Shown here: positions 20,803 to 20,975 of the stretch, piece after piece
Position numbering within the stretch: the first letter of the stretch is position 1
How the letters are laid out: each line of letters starts with the position of its first letter
From: DATLFQ01 sp035540915
GTDB lineage: Bacteria > Actinomycetota > Acidimicrobiia > Acidimicrobiales > GCA-2861595
Reading direction: 5' to 3'
NCBI GenBank assembly: GCA_035540915.1
Contig: DATLFQ010000237.1
Span: 1-20,975 of the forward strand
DNA: 20,975 bases
Notes under the pieces: model-generated
Told to the model about the DNA's origin: nothing
Databases searched by the model: none
What the model saw: only the letters and a program-made list of their open reading frames with translations
Position numbers and translations under genes: made by a program

Positions 20803-20808
20803 TACGTT
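20803..20808 (+). promoter_or_regulatory. -10 box of the sulfite reductase promoter
   Basis: TACGTT is followed by 6 nt and GTG 20815, the same leaderless arrangement as elsewhere in the window. The palindrome ends 5 nt upstream of this box. Confidence 0.55.
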
Positions 20809-20814
20809 GGCGCG

Positions 20815-20975
20815 GTGGGCGAGGGACTGTCGGGCGTCGAGGGGATCAAGGCGTCCAGCCGTCAGCTGCTGGGCGACCTGCCGGCCGAGCTCGGCGGCGA
20901 CGCCGAGCGGTTCAGCAACGACAGCGGCGTGCTGCTCAAGTTCCACGGCATCTACCAGCAGGACGACCGCGACAT
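20815..20975 (+). CDS. Assimilatory sulfite reductase hemoprotein (5' end only)
   Basis: The 53 complete codons read VGEGLSGVEGIKASSRQLLG, then FSNDSGVLLKFHGIYQQDDRD. The VExIKxxSrxLrG and LLKFHGIYQQDDRD segments are characteristic of the N-terminus of the siroheme and [4Fe-4S] sulfite reductase (CysI or ferredoxin-type SIR), which reduces sulfite to sulfide for cysteine synthesis in the cytoplasm. A nitrite reductase of the same superfamily is less likely, because QQDDRD is typical of the sulfite enzymes. GTG 20815 follows the TACGTT box at leaderless distance. The active-site and cluster cysteines lie beyond the window edge, so electron donor type cannot be decided. Confidence 0.85.
   Translation, partial: MGEGLSGVEGIKASSRQLLGDLPAELGGDAERFSNDSGVLLKFHGIYQQDDRD

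Overview
The window is about 72% GC. It reads as chromosomal DNA of a high-GC actinobacterium. Pointers are an F420-biosynthesis guanylyltransferase (CofC/FbiD type), the PafBC regulator pair, an HU protein with a Lys/Ala/Pro-rich tail, a SigB-like sigma factor, a DUF222-type HNH relic and many GTG starts directly behind a TANNNT box. Class Acidimicrobiia is my best guess, by inference only. No rRNA, tRNA, CRISPR array or intact mobile element was found.

Layout. 1-615 (-) is the start of rnhB. Divergent from it is mgsA (722-1195, +). Convergent with mgsA is a minus-strand pair, selD then a YfcE-type phosphoesterase (2737-1199). Next is a plus-strand operon of cutA, a KhtT-like regulatory subunit and a KhtU/CPA2 antiporter (2960-5098), followed by a small membrane-anchored protein (5156-5584). 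A large GH38 alpha-mannosidase (5814-8489, +) meets gpsA (9496-8486, -) tail to tail. From 9560 to 12038 a tight plus-strand operon encodes a metallophosphoesterase, an ABM-fold protein, CofC and a PIG-L deacetylase. It ends at a perfect 18-bp hairpin shared with two minus-strand nucleoid-protein genes (HU with tail, and an H1-like Lys/Ala protein, 13123-12094).

At 14510-13276 (-) are a DUF6941-like protein and a lipoprotein. Divergent from them are two translationally coupled MinD-family ATPases (14592-16453, +). The second carries a CooC-like CxC motif. This pair is the best candidate for an undescribed system. Their 3' end overlaps pafC, which is preceded by pafB (18305-16426, -). An hsp20 gene (18597-19028, +) and a SigB-like sigma gene (20055-19114, -) share a second strong hairpin. 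The window closes with a decayed HNH endonuclease and the first 53 codons of an assimilatory sulfite reductase.

How the genes may work together. Several units deal with stress: MgsA and a Kht-type K+/H+ antiporter (methylglyoxal and potassium), PafBC (DNA damage), Hsp20, and a SigB-like factor behind an ECF-type promoter. The sulfite reductase promoter carries a 25-bp palindrome that closely fits the IscR type 1 (Rrf2 family) operator, suggesting control by Fe-S or sulfur status. Eight genes show TANNNT placed 6-8 nt before the start codon, the signature of leaderless transcripts.
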